Origin: an uncultured Collinsella sp. | GTDB taxonomy: Bacteria > Actinomycetota > Coriobacteriia > Coriobacteriales > Coriobacteriaceae | Length of the DNA: 6,841 nt | Direction: 5' to 3' | NCBI GenBank assembly: GCA_902479095.1 | Contig: CABSNL010000081.1 | Location: 1 to 6,841, forward strand | Shown here: positions 1 through 5,486 of the stretch, piece after piece | Layout: each line of letters begins with the position of its first letter | Position numbering within the stretch: the stretch's first letter is position 1 | Notes under the pieces: model-generated | Seen by the model: only the letters and a program-made list of their open reading frames with translations | Databases searched by the model: none | What the model was told of the DNA's origin: nothing | Program-made: the position numbers and the translations under genes

Positions 1-43
1 TCAGCCTCGGTCTCGTGGGCTCGGAGATGTGTATAAGAGACAG
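1..43 (+). other. Illumina Nextera i7 adapter left in the assembly
   Basis: Positions 10-43 match the 34-base Nextera transposase read-2 adapter exactly, ending in the 19-base mosaic end AGATGTGTATAAGAGACAG (25-43). The eight bases before it, CAGCCTCG at 2-9, match from memory the adapter-strand form of Nextera XT index N710, and base 1 would be the last base of the flow-cell arm. This is library-construction sequence, not genome. Reading frames through it give the well-known spurious peptides beginning MGSEMCIRDS on the plus strand and CLLYTSPSPRD on the minus strand. The biological sequence starts at 44, and this end is a true contig end rather than a gene boundary. Confidence 0.97.
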
Positions 44-261
44 CCCTGGTTGTGACCGGCTCCATTTGCGGAACGATGCTGGTGCTGCTGATATTGCTTA
101 CGCTGCTGATGCTGGCCCTGATTGCGGCGCGGGGAGGTCTTTGCCGCGCCGTGCTGTTGACCATGGGCTGGCGCGATGGGACGCGGCGATTGGATGCCAC
201 CGGGCTGCCTACTTGGCTGTTGCGGATCGGGAATCAGTTGGCTGCGGTCGATTTGCGACAT
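44..261 (-). CDS. Possible N-terminus of a Gln/His/Pro-rich protein, truncated by the contig end
   Basis: Not recognised. An open frame begins with ATG at 261 and stays open for about 72 codons to the adapter junction. The product is hydrophilic and low-complexity, starting MSQIDRSQLIPDPQQPS, with a Gln/His-rich stretch (QGQHQQRKQYQQHQH) near residues 48-62; no domain, signal peptide or membrane segment is visible in the part present. Support for a real gene is the purine-rich GAAGGAAA about 9 bases upstream of the ATG and a TATAAT box 56 bases upstream. Such composition is typical of a disordered N-terminal linker ahead of a domain that would lie beyond the contig end. The opposite strand also has an open frame here (52-318, Leu-rich), but that is what CAG-rich codons give when read as CTG. 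The frame could also be open by chance. Confidence 0.4.
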
Positions 262-316
262 CGTGTATATTTCCTTCGAGTTTCGCTTTGCGGCTCATCG
301 TGTTTTAACTGGGCTT

Positions 317-322
317 GAATTA
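317..322 (-). promoter_or_regulatory. Candidate -10 box of the left-hand gene
   Basis: On the minus strand this is a perfect TATAAT. With 17-base spacing the -35 position is only AACACA (3 of 6 matches to TTGACA), so an activator or an upstream element may matter. It points to the ATG at 261, predicting a leader of roughly 50 bases, and is one of the main reasons to believe in that truncated gene. Confidence 0.45.
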
Positions 323-365
323 TAGCGATTACGCAGTTGCTTGTGTTACGAAAACGGTGGCGATA

Positions 366-399
366 AACGATAGGTGGGACATATGTCCCACCTATCGTT
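366..399. repeat. Perfect 34-bp palindrome between the serine dehydratase and the left-hand gene
   Basis: Every base from 366 to 382 pairs with 399 to 383, with the centre at GACATATGTC. It begins 11 bases past the stop codon of the serine dehydratase. As minus-strand RNA it would form a hairpin of about 15 bp with a tiny loop, followed by only TTTAT-like sequence, so it may act as a terminator for that gene but lacks a proper T-run. It also sits about 45 bases upstream of the -10 box at 317-322, where a dyad operator could lie. A third reading is a small dispersed palindromic repeat. The symmetry is certain; the role is not. Confidence 0.7.
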
Positions 400-410
400 C
401 ACTTTGCTCG

Positions 411-2018
411 TTATCCGCATATTCCGCATTTTGCGCACGCCGAAAGCGCTGCCGGAGCCTGCGCGACGCCGCCCTTGGCCGTCTCGCGCAACGTGGCGGG
501 CAGGGCGTGGCCCACCGATAGCATGACGTGCGCCATCTGATCAAACGGCACCAGGCTCTTGATGCCGGCGAGGGCGAGTTGCGCCGAGCTAAAGGCTGCG
601 GCCACGCCGATGGCGTTGCGGTTTTGACAGGGCACCTCGACAAGGCCGCCGACGGGGTCGCAAACGAGGCCCAACAGGTTGCTCAGCGCGATGGAGCTGG
701 CGTCGAGCGCCTGCTCGGGTGTGCCACCCAGCATCTGGACCAGCGCGGCGGCAGCCATGGCGGCAGCGCTTCCAACCTCGGCCTGGCATCCGCCCTCGGC
801 GCCGGCGACGCAGGCGCTCGTGGTGAGGTTGAGGCCGATGGCGGCGGCGCAGTAGAGGGCATCCATGATCTGTTCATCGTCGAGCTGGAGGTGATCGGCG
901 AGCGCCAGCACGCAGCCGGGGACGACGCCTGCGGAGCCGGCCGTGGGGGCGGCGACGATCACACCCATGGTGGCGGAGCGCTCGAGCACGGCCATCGCGC
1001 GGGCCACGGCTTCGGTCTGAACGGGGCCCATCAGGCTTGTGTTCAAATCGTTGCGGCGGGTGGCATCGACGAGTTTGGCCTCGCCGCCGATAAGCCCGCC
1101 GAGCGATCGCTGCGGATTGGCGATGGGGGCCGTGGTCTCCTCGCGCATGACGTCGAGCACGCGGCGCATGGCTGCGATAGCATGGGCCTCGCCGGTCAGA
1201 CGCACCTCGCGCACGGCCATGACGGCGCCGATGTTCATACCGAGCTCGGCGCACGCAGCGAGCAGCTGCTCGCCGTCGTCGAAGATCTCCTTGGCCGAGA
1301 CGCCGGGGGAGAGCGACGAGGCCGAGCCCGGGAGCTCGATAAACGTGGCGTAATCGACATTGTCGAGCTTGCGCAGCATGGGGATGACGGTGTCGTCGGG
1401 AGCACCGTCGGTCTCAAAGACGGAATAAGCCTGGCCGCCCACCTCGGTGCGGTAGGTGCGGCAGAAGGCGATGTTGACGTGGGCGTAGGCAAGCAGGTTC
1501 GTGAGCGCGGCGAGCACGCCGGGGACGTCCTGGTGCGCCACAAATAGTGTGGAATACATGCCCGAGATGTCGACGCCGACGCCGTTGATGCGGCTGATGC
1601 GCATCTTGCCTCCGCCCAGGCTTTCGCCGCGGACTTGTGCCGTGGCGCCCGTGTCATCGACCATGTCGATGTCGACGGTGTTGGGGTGGATGGAGGCGTC
1701 GTCGCCCTTGATGTCAAAGTGATAGTCGAGGTCCTGCTCGAGCGCGAGGTCAAAGGCCTGCTTGATGTTCTCGTCGTCGGTATCGAGTCCCAAGATGCCC
1801 GCGACGAGCGCGCGATCGGTGCCGTGGCCGCGGTAGGTGTGGGCAAAGGAGTTCCACAGGCCAAAGGTGACCTTGGTGATGCGTCCCTCCAGCAGGCTGG
1901 CGGCAACCTGGGCACAGCGCAGGGCGCCGGCGGTGTGCGAAGAGCTGGGGCCGACCATGACGGGGCCCAAGATCTCGAATGCCGAGGTCGTAGCTAGTGT
2001 TTGCGGCTTGCCTGCCAT
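411..2018 (-). CDS. sdaA: L-serine dehydratase (L-serine ammonia-lyase), iron-sulfur type, fused beta-ACT-alpha single chain
   Basis: Converts L-serine to pyruvate and ammonia in the cytoplasm using an oxygen-sensitive [4Fe-4S] cluster, without PLP. The 535 residues correspond in order to the two separate Bacillus subtilis subunits: the beta domain (about 11-150, with GPSSSHTAGA at 23-32 and HPNT at 111-114), an ACT domain (about 153-228), a short linker (229-242), then the alpha catalytic domain (about 243-535, with ATPTAGSAGVVPG-like sequence near 357-368). Candidate cluster ligands are C411, C453 and C464; their 42- and 11-residue spacings match those of C343, C385 and C396 in the Legionella enzyme. 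E. coli SdaA (about 454 residues) lacks the ACT domain, which explains the extra length. The C-terminus is cysteine-rich (C528, C531, C534). I chose ATG 2018 because AAAGGAG lies 5 bases upstream; the frame stays open up to 2282 but there it runs through an inverted repeat. Function is secure; allosteric control through ACT is inferred. Confidence 0.95.
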   Translation of the reverse strand: MAGKPQTLATTSAFEILGPVMVGPSSSHTAGALRCAQVAASLLEGRITKVTFGLWNSFAHTYRGHGTDRALVAGILGLDTDDENIKQAFDLALEQDLDYHFDIKGDDASIHPNTVDIDMVDDTGATAQVRGESLGGGKMRISRINGVGVDISGMYSTLFVAHQDVPGVLAALTNLLAYAHVNIAFCRTYRTEVGGQAYSVFETDGAPDDTVIPMLRKLDNVDYATFIELPGSASSLSPGVSAKEIFDDGEQLLAACAELGMNIGAVMAVREVRLTGEAHAIAAMRRVLDVMREETTAPIANPQRSLGGLIGGEAKLVDATRRNDLNTSLMGPVQTEAVARAMAVLERSATMGVIVAAPTAGSAGVVPGCVLALADHLQLDDEQIMDALYCAAAIGLNLTTSACVAGAEGGCQAEVGSAAAMAAAALVQMLGGTPEQALDASSIALSNLLGLVCDPVGGLVEVPCQNRNAIGVAAAFSSAQLALAGIKSLVPFDQMAHVMLSVGHALPATLRETAKGGVAQAPAALSACAKCGICG

Positions 2019-2023
2019 GGCTG

Positions 2024-2030
2024 CTCCTTT
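2024..2030 (-). promoter_or_regulatory. Ribosome binding site that fixes the serine dehydratase start
   Basis: AAAGGAG on the minus strand, 5 bases before ATG 2018. It decides the start, since in-frame ATG codons further upstream (as far as 2282) would otherwise extend the protein by up to 88 residues through repeat sequence unlike any part of the family. Confidence 0.8.
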
Positions 2031-2075
2031 GCCTTGTCTCGTCGTCCCGAGGGGCGGGGCATACTCTTTCCCGCC

Positions 2076-2196
2076 GTTCCGAGGGCTTTGGTATTTGGTC
2101 GCCTGCTCGGACAGTCCTGCTCGCACGGAGGCCACATTAAGTGGCCTCCGGCTCGTGCGGAACTCGCGATCGACCAAATACCAAAGCCCTCGGAAC
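2076..2196. repeat. 121-bp inverted-repeat element with 26-bp perfect ends and an internal hairpin
   Basis: The ends 2076-2101 and 2171-2196 are perfect 26-base inverted copies, each carrying the core ACCAAATACCAAAGCC on one strand. Inside is a second perfect hairpin, 2126-2135 with 2141-2150 (CGGAGGCCAC pairing around an ATTAA loop), which can extend through CGCAC at 2122-2126 and GTGCG at 2155-2159 with bulges. An 8-base direct repeat CCTGCTCG occurs at 2102 and 2116. The layout resembles a non-autonomous miniature element or a palindromic intergenic repeat, but I see no target-site duplication at the flanks. It lies in the probable 5' leader of the serine dehydratase, so an RNA role is also possible. 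Confidence 0.8.
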
Positions 2197-2292
2197 TTAG
2201 GATACATGGTAGAGGCACGCTTACTGCAAAATTCATCAGCTGGGGACCTATTCTGCGTCCCATGTCGGCTCATCTTCACCACCGGTTAATAA

Positions 2293-2325
2293 AAAAGAGG
2301 TACCGGTTGTTTCGGTACCTCTTTT
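2293..2325 (-). terminator. Intrinsic terminator of metK
   Basis: On the minus strand, a 9-bp GC-containing core stem (2297-2305 with 2313-2321, GAGGTACCG) around a 7-base loop is flanked by A/T pairs that extend it to 13 bp and is followed by TTTTTT (2296-2291). It lies 37 bases past the metK stop codon. The A/T flanks give a short T-run on the plus strand too, so it could work weakly in both directions. It should separate metK from the downstream serine dehydratase. Confidence 0.9.
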
Positions 2326-2362
2326 GGTGCATCGATATTTGGCTGTGGCTTTTCTTGTTAGC

Positions 2363-3643
2363 TTACAGGCCGCAGGCTGCTTTGAGTTCTTCGACTCGAT
2401 CGGTCTTCTCCCAGGTGAAGTCGGGGTCTTCGCGGCCGAAGTGACCGTAGGCTGCCGTCTTCTCGTAGATGGGGCGGCGCAGGTCCAGGTCGCGGATGAT
2501 GGCGCCCGGGCGCAGGTCGAAGGTCTTTTCCACGGCCTCGACGATCTTGTCCTCGGCAACATGTGCGGTGCCAAAGGTGTCTACCATGATCGACAGCGGC
2601 TTGGACACGCCGATGGCGTAGGCCAGCTCGACTTCGCAGCGGTCGGCAAGGCCGGCGGCGACCACGTTCTTGGCGACCCAGCGAGCGGCGTATGCGGCGG
2701 AGCGGTCGACCTTGGTGCAGTCCTTGCCGCTAAAGGCGCCGCCGCCGTGACGACCGTAGCCGCCATAGGTGTCGACGATGATCTTACGGCCGGTCAGGCC
2801 CGTGTCGCCCATGGGACCGCCCACCACAAAGCGTCCAGTGGGGTTCACGTAGATGTCGGCGTTGTCCCACGGCATGTTCTCAGTGGCCATGACCGGGGTG
2901 ATGACGTGCTCGATGAGGTCGGCCTTGATCTTGCCCATGTCCTCGATCTCGGCAGCGTGCTGCGTGGAGATGACGATGGTCGTGACCTCGACGGGCTTGC
3001 CTTCCTCGTAGCGCACGGTGACCTGGGTCTTGCCGTCGGGACGAAGATAGGGCAGGGTACCGTCGTGGCGCACGGCGGCCAGGCGCTCGGCCAGGCGGCT
3101 TGCCAGGTAGTGCGGCATGGGCACGAGGGTCTTGGTCTCGTTGGAGGCATATCCGAACATCATGCCCTGGTCGCCGGCACCGATCAGGTCGATCGGGTCG
3201 GTGGTAGCGCCGGTCTGGGTCTCGAAGGACTCGTCAACGCCCTGGGCGATATCGGGCGACTGCTCGTGGATGAGGCTCATGACGCCGCAGGTGTCGCAGT
3301 CAAAACCGAACTTGGCACGATTGTAGCCAATGCGGCGGATAACGCCACGGGCGATTTCCTGAACGTCTACGTAGGCCTGGGTGCGAATCTCGCCGGCGAC
3401 AATGACGGTGCCGGTGGTCACGAGGGTCTCGCAGGCGCAGCGGACGTTCTCCACGTTGGCAGGCACGCCGTTGGGGGCGATGTAGCCCTGCTCCTGGAGC
3501 TCTATTTCTTTGGCGAGGATTGCGTCGAGGACGGCGTCGCTGATCTGGTCAGCGATCTTATCGGGATGACCTTCGGTCACCGACTCCGACGTAAAAACGA
3601 AGGACCCGTGTTGGGGCGGGATGGAACGAAGTTCTTCTGACAT
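2363..3643 (-). CDS. metK: S-adenosylmethionine synthetase (methionine adenosyltransferase)
   Basis: Makes S-adenosylmethionine from methionine and ATP, releasing phosphate and diphosphate; the universal methyl-donor enzyme, cytosolic and usually tetrameric. The 426 residues show the three-domain family pattern: GHPDK at 25-29 (ATP/Mg binding), signature 1 GAGDQGMMFGY at 155-165, GRKIIVDTYGG at 285-295, signature 2 GGAFSGKD at 301-308, followed by KVDRSAAYAAR at 311-321 and the conserved tail TAAYGHFGRE at 396-405. Known catalytic lysines correspond to K287 and K307. It is longer than E. coli MetK (about 384) through an N-terminal lead, an insertion of about 18 residues around 44-67 and small changes elsewhere. 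Start ATG 3643 has GAAAGGA 5 bases upstream. It is transcribed divergently from gltX, ends in its own terminator, and carries a hairpin in its short leader; no recognisable SAM riboswitch fits there. Confidence 0.98.
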   Translation of the reverse strand: MSEELRSIPPQHGSFVFTSESVTEGHPDKIADQISDAVLDAILAKEIELQEQGYIAPNGVPANVENVRCACETLVTTGTVIVAGEIRTQAYVDVQEIARGVIRRIGYNRAKFGFDCDTCGVMSLIHEQSPDIAQGVDESFETQTGATTDPIDLIGAGDQGMMFGYASNETKTLVPMPHYLASRLAERLAAVRHDGTLPYLRPDGKTQVTVRYEEGKPVEVTTIVISTQHAAEIEDMGKIKADLIEHVITPVMATENMPWDNADIYVNPTGRFVVGGPMGDTGLTGRKIIVDTYGGYGRHGGGAFSGKDCTKVDRSAAYAARWVAKNVVAAGLADRCEVELAYAIGVSKPLSIMVDTFGTAHVAEDKIVEAVEKTFDLRPGAIIRDLDLRRPIYEKTAAYGHFGREDPDFTWEKTDRVEELKAACGL

Positions 3644-3666
3644 GATTGTCCTTTCAAAAAACGTGT

Positions 3667-3693
3667 CCCGGCGACCGTTACCATTCCGCCGGG
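3667..3693 (-). promoter_or_regulatory. Hairpin in the metK leader, followed by a T-run
   Basis: On the minus strand, CCCGGCG (3693-3687) pairs perfectly with CGCCGGG (3673-3667) around a 13-base loop. Five bases later comes TTTTTT (3661-3656), which runs directly into the GAAAGGA ribosome binding site. The hairpin could be a weak or conditional terminator, an RNA-stability element, or chance structure. The whole leader is about 60 bases if the -10 at 3712-3717 is right, too short for the SAM-I class. Confidence 0.5.
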
Positions 3694-3711
3694 CTCTCTA
3701 TGCAAGGGCAC

Positions 3712-3717
3712 ATCATA
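3712..3717 (-). promoter_or_regulatory. Candidate -10 box of metK
   Basis: TATGAT on the minus strand, 68 bases before the metK ATG. At 17-base spacing the -35 is GTGTGA, only 3 of 6 matches. No better pair is visible between the 80-bp repeat and the gene. Confidence 0.4.
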
Positions 3718-3755
3718 GCGCGTAAATCAAACATTCACACCCTTTCCGCACCTAC

Positions 3756-3835
3756 TCATTGGGGACAGACTTAAATGATCAGTCTTAAACCAAGAACGTT
3801 CCCAGCGACTGGTCATTTAAGTCTGTCCCCAATGA
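3756..3835. repeat. 80-bp inverted repeat between metK and gltX
   Basis: Arms 3756-3784 and 3807-3835 are inverted copies over 29 bases with one mismatch (a G-T pair at 3779/3812), leaving a 22-base loop (3785-3806). Each outer end reads TCATTGGGGACAGACTTAAA inward. From memory, GGGGACAGACTTAAAT-type ends occur in dispersed intergenic repeats of many bacteria, often where REP-associated tyrosine transposases exist; I could not verify that here. It sits between the two divergent promoters without overlapping either -10 box. It has no T-run, so it is not an ordinary terminator. Confidence 0.8.
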
Positions 3836-3875
3836 TTGGGTCGGTGCCCTTTGTGCGGAGGCAGCTTTGATGCTT

Positions 3876-3881
3876 TATACT
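3876..3881 (+). promoter_or_regulatory. Candidate -10 box of gltX
   Basis: TATACT, 5 of 6 matches to consensus, 40 bases before the gltX ATG, giving a leader of about 34 bases. The -35 is poor: TTGTGC at 3851-3856 with a long 19-base spacer. Confidence 0.5.
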
Positions 3882-3909
3882 GGTGCGGTTAGACATCCAT
3901 CCTGCAATC

Positions 3910-3915
3910 GAGGAG
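3910..3915 (+). promoter_or_regulatory. Ribosome binding site that fixes the gltX start
   Basis: GAGGAG, 6 bases before ATG 3922. It decides the start against an in-frame GTG at 3883, which lies at or before the predicted transcript start and would add 13 residues foreign to the family. Confidence 0.8.
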
Positions 3916-3921
3916 ATTTCC

Positions 3922-5397
3922 ATGGCATCAGACGTTCGCGTCCGCTTTGCACCCTCACCCACGGGCAAGCTGCACATCGGCGGCGCCCGCACCGCTATCT
4001 ATAACTGGGCTTTCGCCCGCGCAAACGGCGGCACGTTCATCCTGCGCATAGACGACACCGACCCCACCCGCTCCACCGACGAGAACACGCAGATCATCCT
4101 GCGCGCTATGCGCTGGCTGGGCCTGGACTGGGACGAGGGTCCCGAGGTGGGCGGCGACTTTGGCCCCTACGCCCAGACCGAGCGCCTGGACCTGTACAAG
4201 CAGGCCGCCCAGAAGCTTTGGGACGAGGGCAAGGCCTATCCCTGCTTCTGCACCAAGGAGCAGCTCGATGCCGACCGCAAGGCCGCGCAGGAGCGCAAGG
4301 ACCCCTTCCAGGGCTATCAGCGCCGTTGCCGCGATCTTGATCCCGAGGAGGCCCGCCGTCGCATCGAGGCCGGCGAGTCCTACGTCCTGCGCATCAAGGT
4401 GCCCGAGGACCGCGGCGACGTCGTTATCCACGACGCCGTCCACGGCGAGGTGACCTTCGACGCCAAGGAGCTCGACGACTTTGTCATCTTCCGCTCCGAT
4501 GGCACGCCCACGTACAACTTCGCGACCGTTGTCGACGACGCCATGATGAAGATCACCCATGTCATCCGCGGCGACGACCACCTGTCCAACACCCCGCGTC
4601 AGGTCATGGTCTACGAGGCCCTCGGCGCTCCCGTGCCCACGTTCGCTCACATCTCCATGATCCTGGGCGCCGACGGCAAAAAGCTCTCCAAGCGCCACGG
4701 CGCCACCTCGGTGGAGGAGTACCGCGACGCCGGCTACCTGTCCGACGCCTTCGTCAACTACCTGGCGCTGCTCGGCTGGTCGCTCGACGGCGAGACCACG
4801 ATCATCCCGCGCGATGTCCTGGCCAGCAAGTTCTCGCTCGACCGCATCTCCAAGAACCCGGCGACCTTCGACCCCAAGAAGCTCGACTGGGTCAACGCCG
4901 AGTACATCAATGGCATGTCCGATGCTCAGTTTGCCGACGAGATCATGGTTCCCGAGCTGCACGAGGCGGGTCTCATCGAGGGTAATGTCGAGTACGGCGA
5001 GGATTGGATCGACGCGCTTGCCGCCATCGTTAAGCCGCGCACCAAGATGCCGGCCGACGCCGTGACCGTCGCCGCTCCCATCTTCGCTACGGCCGAGACG
5101 CTCGAGTATGACGAGAAGTCCGTCAACAAGGGCCTGGCCAAGGAGGGCATGGGTGCCATTCTGGATGCCGCCAAGGCCGCGCTCGAGGGCGTGGACGAGT
5201 GGACGGCTGCCAACATCGACGCTGCGCTTGATCCGTTGCCCGAGCAGATGGACCTTAAGAAGCGCGTGGTGTTCCAGGCCGTGCGCGTCGCCGTTTGCGG
5301 CAACATGGTGAGCCCTCCGCTGGGCGAGACCATGGCACTCGTCGGCCGCGACGACTGCCTGGCGCGCATCGATCGCGCCCGCACGATGGCGCTGTAA
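3922..5397 (+). CDS. gltX: Glutamyl-tRNA synthetase
   Basis: Charges tRNA-Glu with glutamate using ATP, in the cytoplasm; class I aminoacyl-tRNA synthetase. The 491 residues show the Rossmann catalytic half with the HIGH-type motif HIGG at 18-21 (within FAPSPTGKLHIGGART), LRIDDTDPTR at 41-50, RGDDHLSNTPRQ at 216-227, and the KMSKS-type loop KKLSKR at 253-258. The anticodon-binding helical half follows, from about 320 to the end. A zinc-site pattern is visible as C108-x-C110 and C136, with D138 where E. coli has histidine. Length is normal for the family. The protein begins MASDVRVRFAPSPTG, as expected. It lies alone between its own promoter and terminator, divergent from metK. Many actinobacteria lack glutaminyl-tRNA synthetase and use a GluRS that also charges tRNA-Gln for amidation by GatCAB; whether this one does cannot be read from the window. 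Confidence 0.98.
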   Translation: MASDVRVRFAPSPTGKLHIGGARTAIYNWAFARANGGTFILRIDDTDPTRSTDENTQIILRAMRWLGLDWDEGPEVGGDFGPYAQTERLDLYKQAAQKLWDEGKAYPCFCTKEQLDADRKAAQERKDPFQGYQRRCRDLDPEEARRRIEAGESYVLRIKVPEDRGDVVIHDAVHGEVTFDAKELDDFVIFRSDGTPTYNFATVVDDAMMKITHVIRGDDHLSNTPRQVMVYEALGAPVPTFAHISMILGADGKKLSKRHGATSVEEYRDAGYLSDAFVNYLALLGWSLDGETTIIPRDVLASKFSLDRISKNPATFDPKKLDWVNAEYINGMSDAQFADEIMVPELHEAGLIEGNVEYGEDWIDALAAIVKPRTKMPADAVTVAAPIFATAETLEYDEKSVNKGLAKEGMGAILDAAKAALEGVDEWTAANIDAALDPLPEQMDLKKRVVFQAVRVAVCGNMVSPPLGETMALVGRDDCLARIDRARTMAL

Positions 5398-5420
5398 TCG
5401 CTGCGCAAACGTTTGTATCC

Positions 5421-5453
5421 GAGCCCCGTTCACTCAGAGCGGGGCTCTTGTTT
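5421..5453 (+). terminator. Intrinsic terminator of gltX
   Basis: A perfect 8-bp stem, GAGCCCCG (5421-5428) with CGGGGCTC (5440-5447), around an 11-base loop and followed by TTGTTT. It begins 24 bases after the gltX stop. No clear promoter is visible between it and priA, so priA may depend partly on read-through. Confidence 0.9.
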
Positions 5454-5470
5454 CCGTAGACGTATGGGAT

Positions 5471-5477
5471 AGGAGGT
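5471..5477 (+). promoter_or_regulatory. Ribosome binding site of priA
   Basis: AGGAGGT, a near-perfect anti-Shine-Dalgarno match, 9 bases before ATG 5487. It matters because it places an unusual 38-residue N-terminal extension inside the translated protein. Confidence 0.85.
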
Positions 5478-5486
5478 GCTGGGGCC

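Larger units (their letters stand above)
2019..2362. other. Gene-free stretch between metK and the serine dehydratase
   Basis: 344 bases with no credible gene. In minus-strand order it holds the metK terminator (2293-2325), about 95 bases of unassigned sequence (2197-2292), the 121-bp inverted-repeat element (2076-2196), then about 57 bases leading to the dehydratase ribosome binding site. The dehydratase promoter is not obvious. The best candidate is a weak TATCCT on the minus strand at 2199-2204 with a TTGCAG 19 bases further upstream; if used, transcription would start at the edge of the repeat and the RNA leader would contain nearly all of it. Confidence 0.6.

Noticed and set aside
52..318. 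Plus-strand hydrophobic small protein near the left end
   Set aside because: Its Leu-rich start arises from CAG-rich codons of the other strand, no ribosome binding site is evident, and the promoter and start signals here point to the minus strand.
528..1547. Plus-strand open frame of 339 codons opposite the serine dehydratase
   Set aside because: Antisense shadow rich in Gly, Ala, His and Asp; the minus-strand protein matches a known family along its full length.
2076..2196. T-box, tRNA or CRISPR-like element
   Set aside because: No T-box core, no tRNA cloverleaf or T-arm motif, and the repeats are one inverted pair rather than regularly spaced direct repeats.
2019..2282. Extension of the serine dehydratase to an upstream ATG at 2282
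   Set aside because: The extra 88 residues would be translated from the 121-bp inverted repeat and lack any family match, whereas ATG 2018 has a good ribosome binding site and gives the expected N-terminus.
2324..3640. Plus-strand open frame of 438 codons opposite metK
   Set aside because: Antisense shadow of metK with Gly/Val/His/Asp-rich composition, starting inside the metK terminator and with no ribosome binding site.
3644..3755. SAM riboswitch upstream of metK
   Set aside because: The space between the promoter candidate and the gene is too short for SAM-I, and I do not recognise the conserved core of any other SAM class; only a simple hairpin is seen.
3955..5433. Minus-strand open frame of 492 codons opposite gltX
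   Set aside because: It is a shadow of gltX: GC-rich codons keep the complementary frame free of stops. The product is a low-complexity Gly/Val/Asp/Leu mix with no family resemblance, and gltX is certain.
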